A stretch of 64,000 nt of DNA, taken from contig BOKV01000018.1 of assembly GCA_016861165.1 (NCBI GenBank), positions 30,430 through 94,429 of the forward strand, given 5' to 3'. Positions 1 through 11,121 of the stretch are shown in pieces (the stretch's first letter is position 1; the number at the start of each line of letters is the position of its first letter). Both the position numbers and the translations under genes were made by a program. Source of the stretch: Alphaproteobacteria bacterium. GTDB taxonomy: Bacteria; Pseudomonadota; Alphaproteobacteria; Rhizobiales; Rhizobiaceae. Under the pieces are notes generated by a model. The model was not told where the DNA came from. It was given only the letters and a program-made list of their open reading frames with translations, and did no database searches.

Positions 1-1411
1 CCACCACCGGCCAGTCGATCGCGGTGTAGACCTGGCGCGGCGGCACGGTGCGCAGCACCATCGAGGCCAGCACGCCCAGCGCGAAGGCCGCCGCGGCCGG
101 CAGCAGGCCGAGGGTGACCGCCGCGATCGCGCCCAGCATGATCGCCGCAGACAGGAGGGCCATGCGGGTGTCGGGAATGCGCAGGTCGCGCTCGCCGAGC
201 GGCACGCAGCCCGTGTCGTTGATGAAATCGGCCATCACCTCGGCGGCGCCCTGCATGAGCAGCAGATCGCCCGGCTTCAGCTTCAGCGAGCGCAGCCGCG
301 CCCGCGGCGGCCGCCCCTCGCGCGAAACGGCGAGCAGGTTGAGCCCGTAGCGCGTGCGCAGATGCAGGTCGCTCGCCGACCGGCCGACGATGCTGGAGCC
401 GGGCAGCACCACCACCTCGCGCAGCACGACATCCTCGTCGCGGGCGGCATTGCCCTCGCCATCCTCGGCGGCGCCCTTCCGGCCCCGCTTCTCAACCTTC
501 CGCTTGCCCTCCTTCGAGGACGCCCCCTGTTCCTCCAGCCTGATGCCGAACACCGACAGGGCACCGGCGAGCGCGTCGACATCGGCGTCCAGCACCAGAA
601 TGTCGTCCGCGCCGATGCGCCGGCCGCCGTGGGGCGCGACCATCCGCACGCCGCTGCGCACCAGCCCGACGATCTGGGCGCCGGTCTCCTCTATCTCGCG
701 TTCGAAGCCGCGCAGGGTCATGCCGACGGCCTTGCTGCTTGCCGGCACGCGCGCCTCGGTCAGATAGGTGCCGGTCTCGAACCCCTCGTCCGCCGCCGGC
801 TTGCGCGACGGCACCAGGCGCCAGCCGACCAGGGCGACGAACAGCACGCCGACCACCGCCACGGCGCCGCCGACGGGCGCGAAATCGAACATGGCGAAAT
901 GGCCGAGCCCGGCCCCGGCCCGAAACCCCGAGACGATCAGGTTGGGCGGCGTGCCGACCAGCGTGGTCATGCCGCCCAGCATCGTGGCGAAGGCGAGCGG
1001 CATCAACATCTGGCCGGAGGTCAACTGCAGCCGGCCGGCGAGTTGCACCGCGACCGGCATCAGCAGCGCCATGGCGCCGACATTGTTCATGAAGCCCGAC
1101 AGTGCCGCGCCGAGGCACATCAGCGCCGCCATGCTCATCAGGCGGCCGGCGGCGCGCGGCAGCATGGCATGTGCCAGCCAGTCGACCGCCCCGGAACTCT
1201 GGAGCCCATGGCTCAGCACCAGCACGCAGGCAACCGTGATCACCGCCGGGTGGCCGAAGCCGGCGAACGCCTCGGCCGCCGGCACCAGCCCGGCCAGCAC
1301 GCAGGCCATCAGCGCCGCCAGCGCAACCACGTCGTGGCGGAACCGCCCCCACAGGAACAGCGCCACGGTCACGGCAAGGATGGCGAAGATCAGCGTCTGT
1401 TCCGTAGTCAT
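1..1411 (-). CDS. SLC13/DASS-type permease with TrkA-C domains (partial)
   Basis: The reading frame starts at ATG 1411 (MTTEQTLIFAILAVTVALF) and runs off the left edge, so the C-terminus is missing. The first part is a string of hydrophobic helices with the motif GTPPNLIVSGF, typical of the SLC13/citrate-type anion permeases. A hydrophilic middle section carries two RCK-C (TrkA-C)-like domains, of which the second contains SSIVGRSASDL and LKPGDLLLMQG. Hydrophobic helices resume near the window edge. This order of membrane, TrkA-C pair, membrane is usual for bacterial SLC13 proteins that import sulfate, dicarboxylates or other anions. The substrate cannot be read from the sequence. A charged insert between the TrkA-C repeats, rich in Lys and Glu, is unusual. 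The next gene upstream on the same strand begins 14 bases away, so co-transcription is possible. Confidence 0.85.
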   Translation of the reverse strand, partial: MTTEQTLIFAILAVTVALFLWGRFRHDVVALAALMACVLAGLVPAAEAFAGFGHPAVITVACVLVLSHGLQSSGAVDWLAHAMLPRAAGRLMSMAALMCLGAALSGFMNNVGAMALLMPVAVQLAGRLQLTSGQMLMPLAFATMLGGMTTLVGTPPNLIVSGFRAGAGLGHFAMFDFAPVGGAVAVVGVLFVALVGWRLVPSRKPAADEGFETGTYLTEARVPASSKAVGMTLRGFEREIEETGAQIVGLVRSGVRMVAPHGGRRIGADDILVLDADVDALAGALSVFGIRLEEQGASSKEGKRKVEKRGRKGAAEDGEGNAARDEDVVLREVVVLPGSSIVGRSASDLHLRTRYGLNLLAVSREGRPPRARLRSLKLKPGDLLLMQGAAEVMADFINDTGCVPLGERDLRIPDTRMALLSAAIMLGAIAAVTLGLLPAAAAFALGVLASMVLRTVPPRQVYTAIDWPVV

Positions 1412-1425
1412 GGCGAGGTTCGCCG

Positions 1426-2058
1426 CTATGCCAGCAGAAAGGCCGCCGCGATCAGCGCCTGTCCGCAGAAATAGGCGTACCAGATGAAGTGGCCGCGCCA
1501 GCGCGGCGCGGCCGCCTTGCCGTCGGCGGGGAAGGTCTCGAAGGCGAGCGCCATGTCGGAGGCGAAGAACAGCGCCACGCCCGCCAGCAGGAGCGGGTCG
1601 GGACCGCGCGCCAGCGCCGCGATCGCCATCGCGGCGATCGCGCCGGTATAGGCGGCGACGGGCCAGCGCAGCGCGCCGAGCCGCGGGCGCAGCAGCCGGA
1701 AGACGCCGACCGCCAGCGCGACGACGGCAACGGTGGCGGCGAGAAATGCCGGCCCCGCCGTCCATAGCGGGTCCTGCTCGGCGAAGAACAGCCGCACATA
1801 GGCCAGATGCGCCAGCAGGAAGGCGGCGAGGCCGGCAAGGAAGAACCGCTCGCCGCGGAAGGCCAGGCAGAAATCGCCCAGCGCCGACAGCACGAGTGCC
1901 GCGACGAGGAAGGCCGGCGTCTCGGCCAGCCACGCCGCGGCCGCCAGCAGCGCCACCGGCAACGTCTTGACGAGTGCCCTGACAGGGCTCGGCGGCCGCG
2001 CCACCAGCGCGCCATAGAGAAGGCCGGCGGCGACGGCCGCCCAGTAGAGCGGATTCAC
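1426..2058 (-). CDS. YhhN-family (lysoplasmalogenase-like) membrane protein
   Basis: This 210-residue protein is almost entirely hydrophobic, with about seven to eight predicted membrane segments. It contains the family-typical stretches LSALGDFCLA and LFFASDMALAF, which place acidic residues inside helices. The family includes lysoplasmalogenases that cleave vinyl-ether lysophospholipids, but most bacterial members are uncharacterised. The GTG start at 2058 overlaps the stop of the upstream exporter gene as GTGA, which argues for translational coupling and fixes the start better than any internal ATG. Membrane topology and motifs support the family; the activity is inferred only. Confidence 0.75.
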   Translation of the reverse strand: MNPLYWAAVAAGLLYGALVARPPSPVRALVKTLPVALLAAAAWLAETPAFLVAALVLSALGDFCLAFRGERFFLAGLAAFLLAHLAYVRLFFAEQDPLWTAGPAFLAATVAVVALAVGVFRLLRPRLGALRWPVAAYTGAIAAMAIAALARGPDPLLLAGVALFFASDMALAFETFPADGKAAAPRWRGHFIWYAYFCGQALIAAAFLLA

Positions 2059-2930
2059 GTTCCGGCCCTCGCCGGCAGCGGCCGCCACCGGCCGGAGGCG
2101 ACGAGCGCGCCGAGCGTGACGAGCACCGCCGCCAGCCCGAGCTGCCAGGTCGGCGCGGCGAAACCCGCAGCCACCAGGATCGCCGTCGAGATGAGCGGCG
2201 CCAGATAGGCGGCCGAGCCGAGCAACTGGATGTTGCCGTGCTTGACGCCATGGTCCCAGGCGTAGAAGGCGAGGCCGACCGGCATCAGGCCGAGGCCGGC
2301 CACCGCCAGCCACTGCCTGGCGCCCTGCGGCCACACCGTCGTCTCGAACGCCAAGTGGCAGACGAGGCTGAGCACGGCGGTGGCGAGGCAATAGACCGCC
2401 ACCGCGTCGCTCGAGGCGGCCCGCTGCGCGCGCGACAGAATCGAGTAGGTCGACCAGATCAGCGCGCAGGCGAGCGCAGACAGATAGCCGAGTGTGGAGC
2501 CGGAGAACTGCAGCGGCCCGGCGCGCCCGGTCACCAGCAGCACGGCGCCGGCGAAGCCGCAGGCCGCGCCGGCGATGTGGAACCATCTGAGCCGCTCGCC
2601 GGGCAGCAGCGCGGAACCCAGCACGATCAGCATCGGCCACAAATAGGCGATGAGGCTCGCCTCGGCCACCGGCGCGTTTCTCAGCGCCGTGTAGTAGAAG
2701 AAATGATAGCCGAACAGCCCGCCGATGCCCGTCGCCCACACCGTCGCCGGCAGCTTGAGCCGCGCCGCGACATTCGGCCGGAACGGCCAGGTCACGAATC
2801 CGCAGGCCGCGCCGATCGCAAACGTCATGGCGAGCAGCTGGAACGGCGGCACGGCGCCGCTTGCCGCCGTCATCAGCGCCAGCAGCGCCCACATGGCGAT
2901 CGCCGCAAGGCCGATCAGGGTGGGGTTCAT
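2055..2930 (-). CDS. DMT-superfamily (EamA/YddG-like) exporter
   Basis: The protein has 291 residues from the ATG at 2930 and about ten hydrophobic helices in two EamA repeats. The central ASLIAYLWPMLIVLGSALL and the late AWDHGVKHGNIQLLGSAAY resemble YddG, an aromatic amino acid exporter of this superfamily. An in-frame ATG at 3035 would add a charged leader with no transporter homology, so the internal start MNPTLIGLAAIAMWALL is preferred. The gene overlaps the following YhhN gene by four bases. It faces away from the liv operon that starts 200 bases to the right. Export of a small metabolite is likely; the substrate is not determined. Confidence 0.85.
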   Translation of the reverse strand: MNPTLIGLAAIAMWALLALMTAASGAVPPFQLLAMTFAIGAACGFVTWPFRPNVAARLKLPATVWATGIGGLFGYHFFYYTALRNAPVAEASLIAYLWPMLIVLGSALLPGERLRWFHIAGAACGFAGAVLLVTGRAGPLQFSGSTLGYLSALACALIWSTYSILSRAQRAASSDAVAVYCLATAVLSLVCHLAFETTVWPQGARQWLAVAGLGLMPVGLAFYAWDHGVKHGNIQLLGSAAYLAPLISTAILVAAGFAAPTWQLGLAAVLVTLGALVASGRWRPLPARAGT

Positions 2931-3132
2931 GGTTGCCGTCCGAAGGTTCGAGCGGGCTGTCAGGTGACGCGGACGGGCGGGGATGTCAAGGATGATGGCC
3001 GGCGCCTCGCAGAACGATGTCAGAACGATGCGCATAGCCTGTTGTCTTGTCGGCGCGAAACGCTAATGTCGTTGCTCCGGAACGAAACAAGAGACGGGGC
3101 CGAACCCGGCTTCCGGGCAGGGGAACACCACA

Positions 3133-4059
<927 letters not shown>

Positions 4060-4063
4060 GGCC

Positions 4064-5446
4064 ATGGCCGCCGGCATGCCCGCCAACGGTCGGGTCGACC
4101 GCAACGCGATCGGCGAGTCGCTGAAGGACGCGGCGGTCGCCGCGGGCCTCGCCGCCATTCTCGGCTTCTTCTTCCTGGCGCTCAGGACCGACATCGCCAC
4201 CGGTGGACTGGAGCTGACGACGCGCTGGCAGCTCTACTTCCTCGCCGTGGCCATCGTCTTTGCCGGCCGCATGGTGCTTAACGTGCTGGTCTTCCGCACC
4301 GAGCGACCGGTGACCAAGACCATCCTGTCGGCGAGTTCGGCGTTCGGCGCCCGGCTCGGCGCGCTGGGCGGCTGGGCGGGGCGCATCCTGTTCGTCTTCG
4401 CCGTCTTGCTGCCCTTCTTCCTCAGCTATTTCTTTCCCCAGCAGCAGCGCCAGTACATCGACCTGGCGATCCTGATCATGACCTACATCATGCTCGGCTG
4501 GGGACTGAACATCGTCGTCGGTCTCGCCGGGCTGCTTGATCTCGGCTATGTCGCCTTCTACGCGGTCGGCGCCTATTCCTTCGCCCTGCTGGCCCAGTTC
4601 TTCCATCTCGGCTTCTGGACGGCGCTGCCGCTGGCCGGCATCCTCGCCGCCTTCTGGGGCGTCATCCTCGGCTTTCCCGTGCTGCGGCTGCGCGGCGACT
4701 ACCTGGCCATCGTCACGCTCGCCTTCGGCGAGATCATCCGCATCGTGCTGCTCAACTGGTACACGTTCACCAACGGGCCGGACGGCATCTCGGGAATTCC
4801 GAAGCCGACCTTCTTCGGTCTCCAGCTGGCGCGCGGCGAGGGCAGCTTCGCCGACTTCTTCGGCATCGAATACGCGCCGATCCACCGCTTCATCTATCTC
4901 TACTACATCATCTTCCTGCTGGCGATCGTCACCAATCTCGTCACCATCCGGCTGCGGCGCCTGCCGGTCGGGCGGGCGTGGGAGGCGCTGCGCGAGGACG
5001 AGATCGCCTGCCGCTCGCTCGGCATCAACACGCGCAACACCAAGCTGACCGCCTTCGCCATCGGCGCCATGTTCGGCGGCTTCGCCGGCTCGTTCTTCGC
5101 CACGCGGCAGGGCTTCATCTCGCCGGAGAGCTTCACCTTCATCGAGTCGGCAACCATCCTGGCGATCGTGGTGCTCGGCGGGCTCGGCTCGCAGATCGGC
5201 GTCGTGATCGCCTCGGTCGTGCTCATCGGCGGGCTGGAGGTGCTGCGCAATCTCGACTTCCTGAGGGAGATTTTCGGCGCCGGTTTCGACCCGACGCGCT
5301 ACCGCATGCTGATCTTCGGCCTGGCCATGGTGCTCATCATGGTGTGGAAACCGCGGGGGCTCGTCGCCAGCCGCGAGCCGACCGCCGTCCTCAAGGAAAA
5401 GAAGAAGATCGGTGCCGACATGGTGGCGCAGGGCGAGGGGCACTGA
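4064..5446 (+). CDS. livM: Branched-chain amino acid ABC transporter permease LivM
   Basis: From ATG 4064 the protein has 460 residues. Residues 1 to about 120 hold extra membrane helices absent from short LivM proteins, a layout common in rhizobia. The LivM core follows with [39 protein letters not shown] and [19 protein letters not shown], the last being the coupling loop that touches the ATPases. It forms the heterodimeric permease with LivH. Frame extension upstream to 3995 lies within livH and has no family match. livG starts directly at the base after its stop. Confidence 0.95.
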   Translation: MAAGMPANGRVDRNAIGESLKDAAVAAGLAAILGFFFLALRTDIATGGLELTTRWQLYFLAVAIVFAGRMVLNVLVFRTERPVTKTILSASSAFGARLGALGGWAGRILFVFAVLLPFFLSYFFPQQQRQYIDLAILIMTYIMLGWGLNIVVGLAGLLDLGYVAFYAVGAYSFALLAQFFHLGFWTALPLAGILAAFWGVILGFPVLRLRGDYLAIVTLAFGEIIRIVLLNWYTFTNGPDGISGIPKPTFFGLQLARGEGSFADFFGIEYAPIHRFIYLYYIIFLLAIVTNLVTIRLRRLPVGRAWEALREDEIACRSLGINTRNTKLTAFAIGAMFGGFAGSFFATRQGFISPESFTFIESATILAIVVLGGLGSQIGVVIASVVLIGGLEVLRNLDFLREIFGAGFDPTRYRMLIFGLAMVLIMVWKPRGLVASREPTAVLKEKKKIGADMVAQGEGH

Positions 5447-6495
5447 ATGGCGAACACCCAAGCAATCAGCGAGGTCGCCGCGCCGCGGACCGGGCGCTGG
5501 ACCGAGGATCCGGTGCTGTCGGTCGAGCATCTGTCCATGCACTTCGGCGGCCTGATCGCCGTCGGTGACCTCAGCTTCGATGTCGGCCGCGGCGACATCA
5601 CCGCACTGATCGGCCCGAACGGCGCCGGCAAGACCACCGTGTTCAACTGCGTGACCGGCTTCTACAAGCCGACCGAAGGGCGCATCATCATGCGTCACGG
5701 CGAGGGCCGTCAACCCGAGCTGGTCGAGGCGGTGACCGCTTCGGGCGAACAGTACCGCCGCGACGGCGCCGGCGCCGTCTTTCTGCTGGAACGCATGCCC
5801 GACTTCGAAATCGCCTACCGGGCCAAGGTCGCCCGCACCTTCCAGAACATCCGCCTTTTCGGGGGCATGACGGCGCTGGAAAACCTGCTCGTGGCGCAGC
5901 ACAACCCGCTGATGATCGCCTCCGGCTTCACCGTCGGCGGGCTGCTCGGGCTGGGCGGGTTCCGCGAGGCGGAAAAGGCGGCGATCGCCAAGGCCGCCTA
6001 CTGGCTGGAGCAGGTCCGCCTCACCGACCGAGCCGACGACCCGGCGGCCGATCTGCCCTACGGTGCCCAGCGCCGCCTGGAGATCGCGCGCGCCATGTGC
6101 ACCGAACCGCATTTGCTCTGCCTCGACGAGCCGGCGGCCGGCCTCAACCCGCGCGAGACGGCGGAATTGAACCGCATCCTGCAGTTCATCCGCGACGAGC
6201 ACAAGACCTCCGTCCTGCTCATCGAGCACGACATGGGCGTCGTCATGGAGATATCCGACCACATCGTCGTGCTCGACTACGGCGTCAAGATTTCCGACGG
6301 CGACGCCGCTCATGTGCGCAGCGACGCCAACGTCATCGCCGCCTATCTGGGGGTCGAGGACGAGTCGGAGATCGACGTGGCCGAGGTGCGCGCCGATATC
6401 GAAAGCGATGAGGCGCTGCAGGTGAAGCCGCGCAAGGCCAGGCGGCCGGCCCGGCCGAAATCCACGGCGAAAGCCGCTCCCCGCGGGAGGCGCAA

Positions 6496-6499
<4 letters not shown>
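5447..6499 (+). CDS. livG: Branched-chain amino acid ABC transporter ATPase LivG
   Basis: This is one of two ATPases that power the Liv importer. Walker A (GPNGAGKT) is at residues 56-63, the Q-loop in TFQNIRLF near 133, the signature [15 protein letters not shown] at 203-217, and Walker B (LCLDEP) near 224-229. At 350 residues it is longer than the usual 250-290. One reason is an insertion at about 84-125 between Walker A and the Q-loop, seen in many rhizobial LivG proteins. The other is a Lys/Arg/Ala/Pro-rich tail over roughly the last 30 residues. Its stop overlaps the livF start as ATGA. Confidence 0.95.
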
Positions 6500-7230
<731 letters not shown>

Positions 7231-7587
7231 ATGGAACGAGAACTGACCTGGGTGTGGGAGGTCAGCGCCTGGGAGTTCGCCTTCGTCACCGTCATCCTGG
7301 GTGGCGGCGCGGCGTGGCTGACCGGGCGGGCGATGGCCAACACCTGGCAGCCGGGCTGGCTGCTCGCCTGCTACCTTGCCCTGCTCACCGGCGCGGTGCG
7401 GTTCATCCATTTCGCGCTGTTCAGCGGCACGCTGATCTCGCCCTGGTACTACTGCGTCGATCTCGTCGTGCTGCTGGCGTTCGGCTTTGCCGGCATGCGC
7501 CACACGCGCGCCGGCCAGATGGCCCGTCAATACAGTTTCCTCTTTGCCCGTGCCGGCCCGCTGGGCTGGACCCGCCGGCCGGGCTGA
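7231..7587 (+). CDS. Small membrane protein of the liv operon (DUF6867-like)
   Basis: This 118-residue protein begins one base after livF and has three or four hydrophobic segments, including WEFAFVTVILGGGAAWLTG and VVLLAFGFAGMRHTRAGQM. I recognise it as resembling the DUF6867 family, which I recall lying beside liv genes in Hyphomicrobiales; no function is established. Its fixed place between the ATPase and the binding-protein gene suggests an accessory role for the importer, such as an assembly or regulatory subunit. That role is inferred from position alone. Confidence 0.7.
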   Translation: MERELTWVWEVSAWEFAFVTVILGGGAAWLTGRAMANTWQPGWLLACYLALLTGAVRFIHFALFSGTLISPWYYCVDLVVLLAFGFAGMRHTRAGQMARQYSFLFARAGPLGWTRRPG

Positions 7588-7774
7588 ACGGCAATCGGGC
7601 CATAATGTCTCTTTATTTCAGCGGGTTTTTGGGGTTTGATCAGTCCACACGGCCCTGTCGCCCCCAACGGCGGCATGATCATCACAGGTTGGCCAACCTT
7701 GGCCGCGCCGGAGGATTCAGCGACACCACTTCCGGCCGGAACGCACAAAAAACGCGGTGTCACAGGGAGTTCAC

Positions 7775-8872
7775 ATGAAAAAGATTCTTCTTGCCAGCGC
7801 TGCGCTGAGCCTCATGCTGTCGAGCCCGGCCTGGGCGGAGATCCTGATCGCCACCGCCGGCCCGATGACGGGCCAGTATGCCTCGTTCGGCGAGCAGATG
7901 AAGATCGGCGCCGAGCAGGCGGTGGCCGACATCAACGCCGCCGGCGGCGTCAACGGCGAACAGCTGGTGCTGGAGATCGGTGACGACGCCTGCGACCCCA
8001 AGCAGGCCGTCGCTGTCGCCAACCAGATGGCGGGCAAGGGCGTCGTCTTCATGGCCGGCCATTTCTGCTCCGGCTCGTCGATCCCGGCCTCGGCCGTCTA
8101 TGCCGAGGAGAACGTCGTCCAGATATCGCCGGCCTCGACCAACCCGAAGTTCACCGACGAGCGGCCGGGGCCGGGCGTCTACCGCGTCTGCGGCCGTGAC
8201 GACCAGCAGGGCGCCGTCGCCGGGCAGTATCTGAAGGACAACTTCGCCGACAAGAAGGTCGCCTTCGTCCACGACAAGACGGCCTATGGTAAGGGTCTGG
8301 CCGACGCCACCATGGCGGCGTTCGAGGCGGCCGGCGGCAAGCCGGCGCTCTACGAAGCCTACACCGCCGGCGAAAAGGACTATTCGGCGCTGATCTCCAA
8401 GCTGAAGTCGGAAGGCGTCGGCGTGCTCTATGTCGGCGGCTACCATACGGAAGCCGGCCTCATGGCCCGCCAGGCCAAGGAGCAGGGCATGGACCTGCAG
8501 CTGGTCTCGGGTGACGCTCTGGTCACCGACGAGTACTGGGCGATCACCGGCGAGGCCGGCGAAGGCACGCTGATGACCTTCTCGCCCGATCCGCGCAACA
8601 GCGCCGAGGCGGCCGAAGTGGTCAAGAAGCTCGAGGCCGCCGGCAAGACGACCGAAGGCTACGTGCTGTACACCTATGCCGCGATCCAGGCGTGGGCGCA
8701 GGCGGCGACCGAGGCCGGCTCGACCGATTTCGAGGCCGTTAATGCCAAGCTCGCCGCGGGCAAGTTCAACACCGTGCTCGGCGAACTTTCCTTCGACGAC
8801 AAGGGCGACGTCTCGCTGCCCGGCTACGTCTTCTATCGCTGGGAAAACGGCAAATACAGCCAGCTCAACTGA
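7775..8872 (+). CDS. livK: Periplasmic branched-chain amino acid-binding protein
   Basis: The product (365 residues from ATG 7775) has a signal peptide ending near PAWA at residue 21, followed by a type I periplasmic binding fold with ATAGPMTGQYASFGEQM and GDDACDPKQAVAVANQM, the hallmark of Leu/Ile/Val-binding proteins. It delivers substrate to LivHM. The start is chosen because GGGAGTTCAC precedes it and the signal peptide begins there. A 187-base gap separates it from the preceding gene, so it may have its own promoter for higher expression. A perfect hairpin terminator follows. Confidence 0.93.
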   Translation: MKKILLASAALSLMLSSPAWAEILIATAGPMTGQYASFGEQMKIGAEQAVADINAAGGVNGEQLVLEIGDDACDPKQAVAVANQMAGKGVVFMAGHFCSGSSIPASAVYAEENVVQISPASTNPKFTDERPGPGVYRVCGRDDQQGAVAGQYLKDNFADKKVAFVHDKTAYGKGLADATMAAFEAAGGKPALYEAYTAGEKDYSALISKLKSEGVGVLYVGGYHTEAGLMARQAKEQGMDLQLVSGDALVTDEYWAITGEAGEGTLMTFSPDPRNSAEAAEVVKKLEAAGKTTEGYVLYTYAAIQAWAQAATEAGSTDFEAVNAKLAAGKFNTVLGELSFDDKGDVSLPGYVFYRWENGKYSQLN

Positions 8873-8896
8873 GGCGGGCAAGGCCATCAAGATCGC

Positions 8897-8933
8897 GGGA
8901 ACCCGGCGGACAACGCCGGGTTCCCTGCTTTTT
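8897..8933 (+). terminator. Rho-independent terminator after livK
   Basis: A perfect 12-bp stem (8897-8908 with 8914-8925), a five-base GACAA loop and a TGCTTTTT tail follow the livK stop by 24 bases. The T-run is only on the plus-strand side, so it ends the liv operon rather than the oppositely oriented zur operon. Confidence 0.92.
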
Positions 8934-8944
8934 CGCGGGACCGT

Positions 8945-9349
8945 TCAGGCGACCCGGCAGGCGCGGCAGCGGCCGCGCAGCTCGATCGTCGTCTTGTTCA
9001 GATCGAAGCCTTCGGCTTTCGCCCAGCCTTCCAGCCTTCGGGTCACGCCGTCATCGGCGAATTCGCTGACGCTGCCGCAGCGGTCACAGATCGCGAAGGC
9101 AATCGAGCCGTGCGTCTCGCATTCCGGCTGGCGGCAGGCGACGAAGGCGTTGATGCTCTCGAGCCGGTGCACCAGGCCCAGCTCGATCAGCTTGTCGAGC
9201 GCGCGGTAGACCTGAAGCGGCGCGCGAAAGCCCTGGCCGCGCAGCCGGTCGAGGATCGAATAGGCGCTGAGCGGTCCGACCGATCCGGCGAGCGCACCGA
9301 ACACCAGGGTCTGGTTGCGGGTCAGGTCGGGATGGGCATGCGCGCTCAT
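8945..9349 (-). CDS. zur: Fur-family zinc uptake regulator Zur
   Basis: This 134-residue winged-helix repressor has the Fur-family DNA-binding half (LTRNQTLVFGALAGS, VYRALDKLIELGLVHRL) and two CxxC pairs, CDRC and the C-terminal CRAC, that hold the structural zinc. Zur binds DNA when zinc is plentiful and shuts off zinc uptake genes. The assignment to Zur rather than Fur or Mur comes from its place as last gene of the znuC-znuB-zur operon. Its start overlaps the znuB stop by four bases, so the regulator is co-produced with its target transporter and likely autoregulated through the dyad at about 11122-11160. Confidence 0.93.
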   Translation of the reverse strand: MSAHAHPDLTRNQTLVFGALAGSVGPLSAYSILDRLRGQGFRAPLQVYRALDKLIELGLVHRLESINAFVACRQPECETHGSIAFAICDRCGSVSEFADDGVTRRLEGWAKAEGFDLNKTTIELRGRCRACRVA

Positions 9350-10170
9350 GGTCGCCTCTTGCCGGCCAGACTAGCGGCGGCGCCGAAGCGTGCCAAGGGC
9401 GTCAGGCTGGCGATGAACAGGGCGAGCGCGGCGACGATGATCGACGGTCCGGACGGCGTGTCCCATTCAAGCGAGCCGAACAGGCCGAGCGCGACGGCGA
9501 CGGCGCCGGCGAGTGCCGCGACGACGGCCATGCGCTCCGGCCCCGACGACAGGCGCCGCGCCGTCGCCGCCGGGATGATCAACAGCGCGGTGACGAGCAG
9601 CACGCCGACGATCTTCATGGCAAAGGCGATGACCAGTGCCATCAGCAGCATGAAGACGATGTCGGCGCGGTCGGGGTCGAGTCCCTCGGCCCGTGCCAGC
9701 TCGCGGTTGACCGTGGCGGCGAACAGCGGCCGCCAGACCAGGGCGAGGATGGCGAGCACCGTGGCGCCGCCGCCATAGATGACGGCGATGTCGGCCGCCG
9801 ACACGGCGAGAATGTCGCCGAACAAATAGCCCATCAGGTCGATGCGCACCCAGCTCATGAAGCCGAGGCAGACGAGGCCCAGCGCCAGGGCCGAGTGGGC
9901 CAGCAGGCCGAGCAGCGCATCCGACGACAGCGCGGCGCGCCGCTGCAGCGCCAGCAGCGCTAGCGAGGCCGCCGCCGAGACGGCGAACACAGCCAGCATG
10001 ATGTCGACCTGCAGCAGGAAGGCCAGCGCCACGCCAAGCAGGGCCGAATGCGACAGCGTATCGCCGAAATAGGCGAGCCGGCGCCAGATGATGAAACAGC
10101 CGAGCGGCCCGGCGACGATCGCGACGCCGATGCCGGCGATGAGCGCGCGGACGAAGAAGTCGTCAAGCAT
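9346..10170 (-). CDS. znuB: Zinc ABC transporter permease ZnuB
   Basis: From ATG 10170 (MLDDFFVRALIAGIGVAIVAG) the protein has 274 residues and eight or more membrane helices, matching the metal-type ABC-3 permease family. GDTLSHSALLGVAL is the conserved early cytoplasmic motif. It is the inner-membrane channel for zinc with ZnuC as ATPase and ZnuA as periplasmic donor. The longer frame from 10236 lies inside znuC and is rejected. The start lies eight bases upstream of the znuC stop and the end overlaps zur. Confidence 0.94.
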   Translation of the reverse strand: MLDDFFVRALIAGIGVAIVAGPLGCFIIWRRLAYFGDTLSHSALLGVALAFLLQVDIMLAVFAVSAAASLALLALQRRAALSSDALLGLLAHSALALGLVCLGFMSWVRIDLMGYLFGDILAVSAADIAVIYGGGATVLAILALVWRPLFAATVNRELARAEGLDPDRADIVFMLLMALVIAFAMKIVGVLLVTALLIIPAATARRLSSGPERMAVVAALAGAVAVALGLFGSLEWDTPSGPSIIVAALALFIASLTPLARFGAAASLAGKRRP

Positions 10171-11062
10171 TGCCGCGGTCCTTCCCGTGGTGGCCATCCC
10201 CGCGGTGATCCTCCTCGTGGTGGGCGTGGCCGGCATGGTGGCCGTCGCCGGGATGGCAATCCTCGGTCACCGTGCCGTCGGCATGGCGCACGCGCCCGTC
10301 CGGCAGGTGGGTGTGGTCGTGGTGATGCGCGTAGACGGCGAGCGCCGAGCCGGCTCTGGTGCCGAACAGGCGGAGATATTCCGGGCTTTCGGCCACCGCG
10401 TGCGGCGTGCCCCGGCAACATACATGACCATTGAGGCAGAGGACCGTATCGGTCGCCGCCATCACCACGTGCAGGTCGTGCGAGATCAGCAGGATACCGC
10501 AGCCGATGCGGTTGCGCACGCCGGCGATGAGATCGTAGAGGGCGATCTCGCCGGAGAAGTCGACGCCCTGCACCGGCTCGTCGAGGACCAGCAGATCGGG
10601 CCGGTGCGCGATGGCGCGGGCGAGCAGCATGCGCTGGAACTCGCCGCCGGAAAGGTGCTGGACCTCGGCGCGGCGCAGATGGGCGATGCCGGTCTCGGCC
10701 AGGGCGGCGTCGATCTCGGCGTCGGCGAGATGGAAGGTGAGGCGCATGAAGCGCTCGACGGTGAGCGGCAGCGTCCAGTCGATTGCGAGACGCTGCGGCA
10801 CATAGCCGACGCGGAGGCCCCGCGCGCGCCAGGCGCTGCCATGGTCGGGCTTGACCAGGCCGAGCGCCATGCGGGCGGTGGTCGACTTACCCGACCCGTT
10901 CGGCCCGATCAACGTGACGATCTCACCGCGGGCGATCTCGAGATCGACGCCGCGCACCAGCCAACGCCCACCGCGCTCGACGCCGGCATTTTCGAGCCGC
11001 GCCAGGCACTCCGTCGCGACCGGGTGGCGGGCATGCTGCGGCGGCATCATGGCTTCATTCAT
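10163..11062 (-). CDS. znuC: Zinc ABC transporter ATPase ZnuC with His-rich tail
   Basis: Walker A (GPNGSGKS, about residues 53-60), signature HLSGGEFQRMLLARA and Walker B LLVLDEP identify the ATPase of the zinc importer. RVGYVPQRLAIDWTLPLTV is typical of ZnuC. I take ATG 11062; ATG 11104 in frame would add 14 residues. The last 56 residues form a hydrophilic tail with 15 His and one Cys, which is well beyond the ATPase core and probably binds Zn. ZnuC normally ends soon after the core, so this tail is a notable extension. It overlaps znuB by eight bases and faces znuA across the shared operator. Confidence 0.93.
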   Translation of the reverse strand: MNEAMMPPQHARHPVATECLARLENAGVERGGRWLVRGVDLEIARGEIVTLIGPNGSGKSTTARMALGLVKPDHGSAWRARGLRVGYVPQRLAIDWTLPLTVERFMRLTFHLADAEIDAALAETGIAHLRRAEVQHLSGGEFQRMLLARAIAHRPDLLVLDEPVQGVDFSGEIALYDLIAGVRNRIGCGILLISHDLHVVMAATDTVLCLNGHVCCRGTPHAVAESPEYLRLFGTRAGSALAVYAHHHDHTHLPDGRVRHADGTVTEDCHPGDGHHAGHAHHEEDHRGDGHHGKDRGNA

Positions 11063-11121
11063 CGACGGTCCGATCGTTTCGAGGCTGTGCTGTCCGTCCG
11101 GCATTGCGGGCGCTTATTGCA

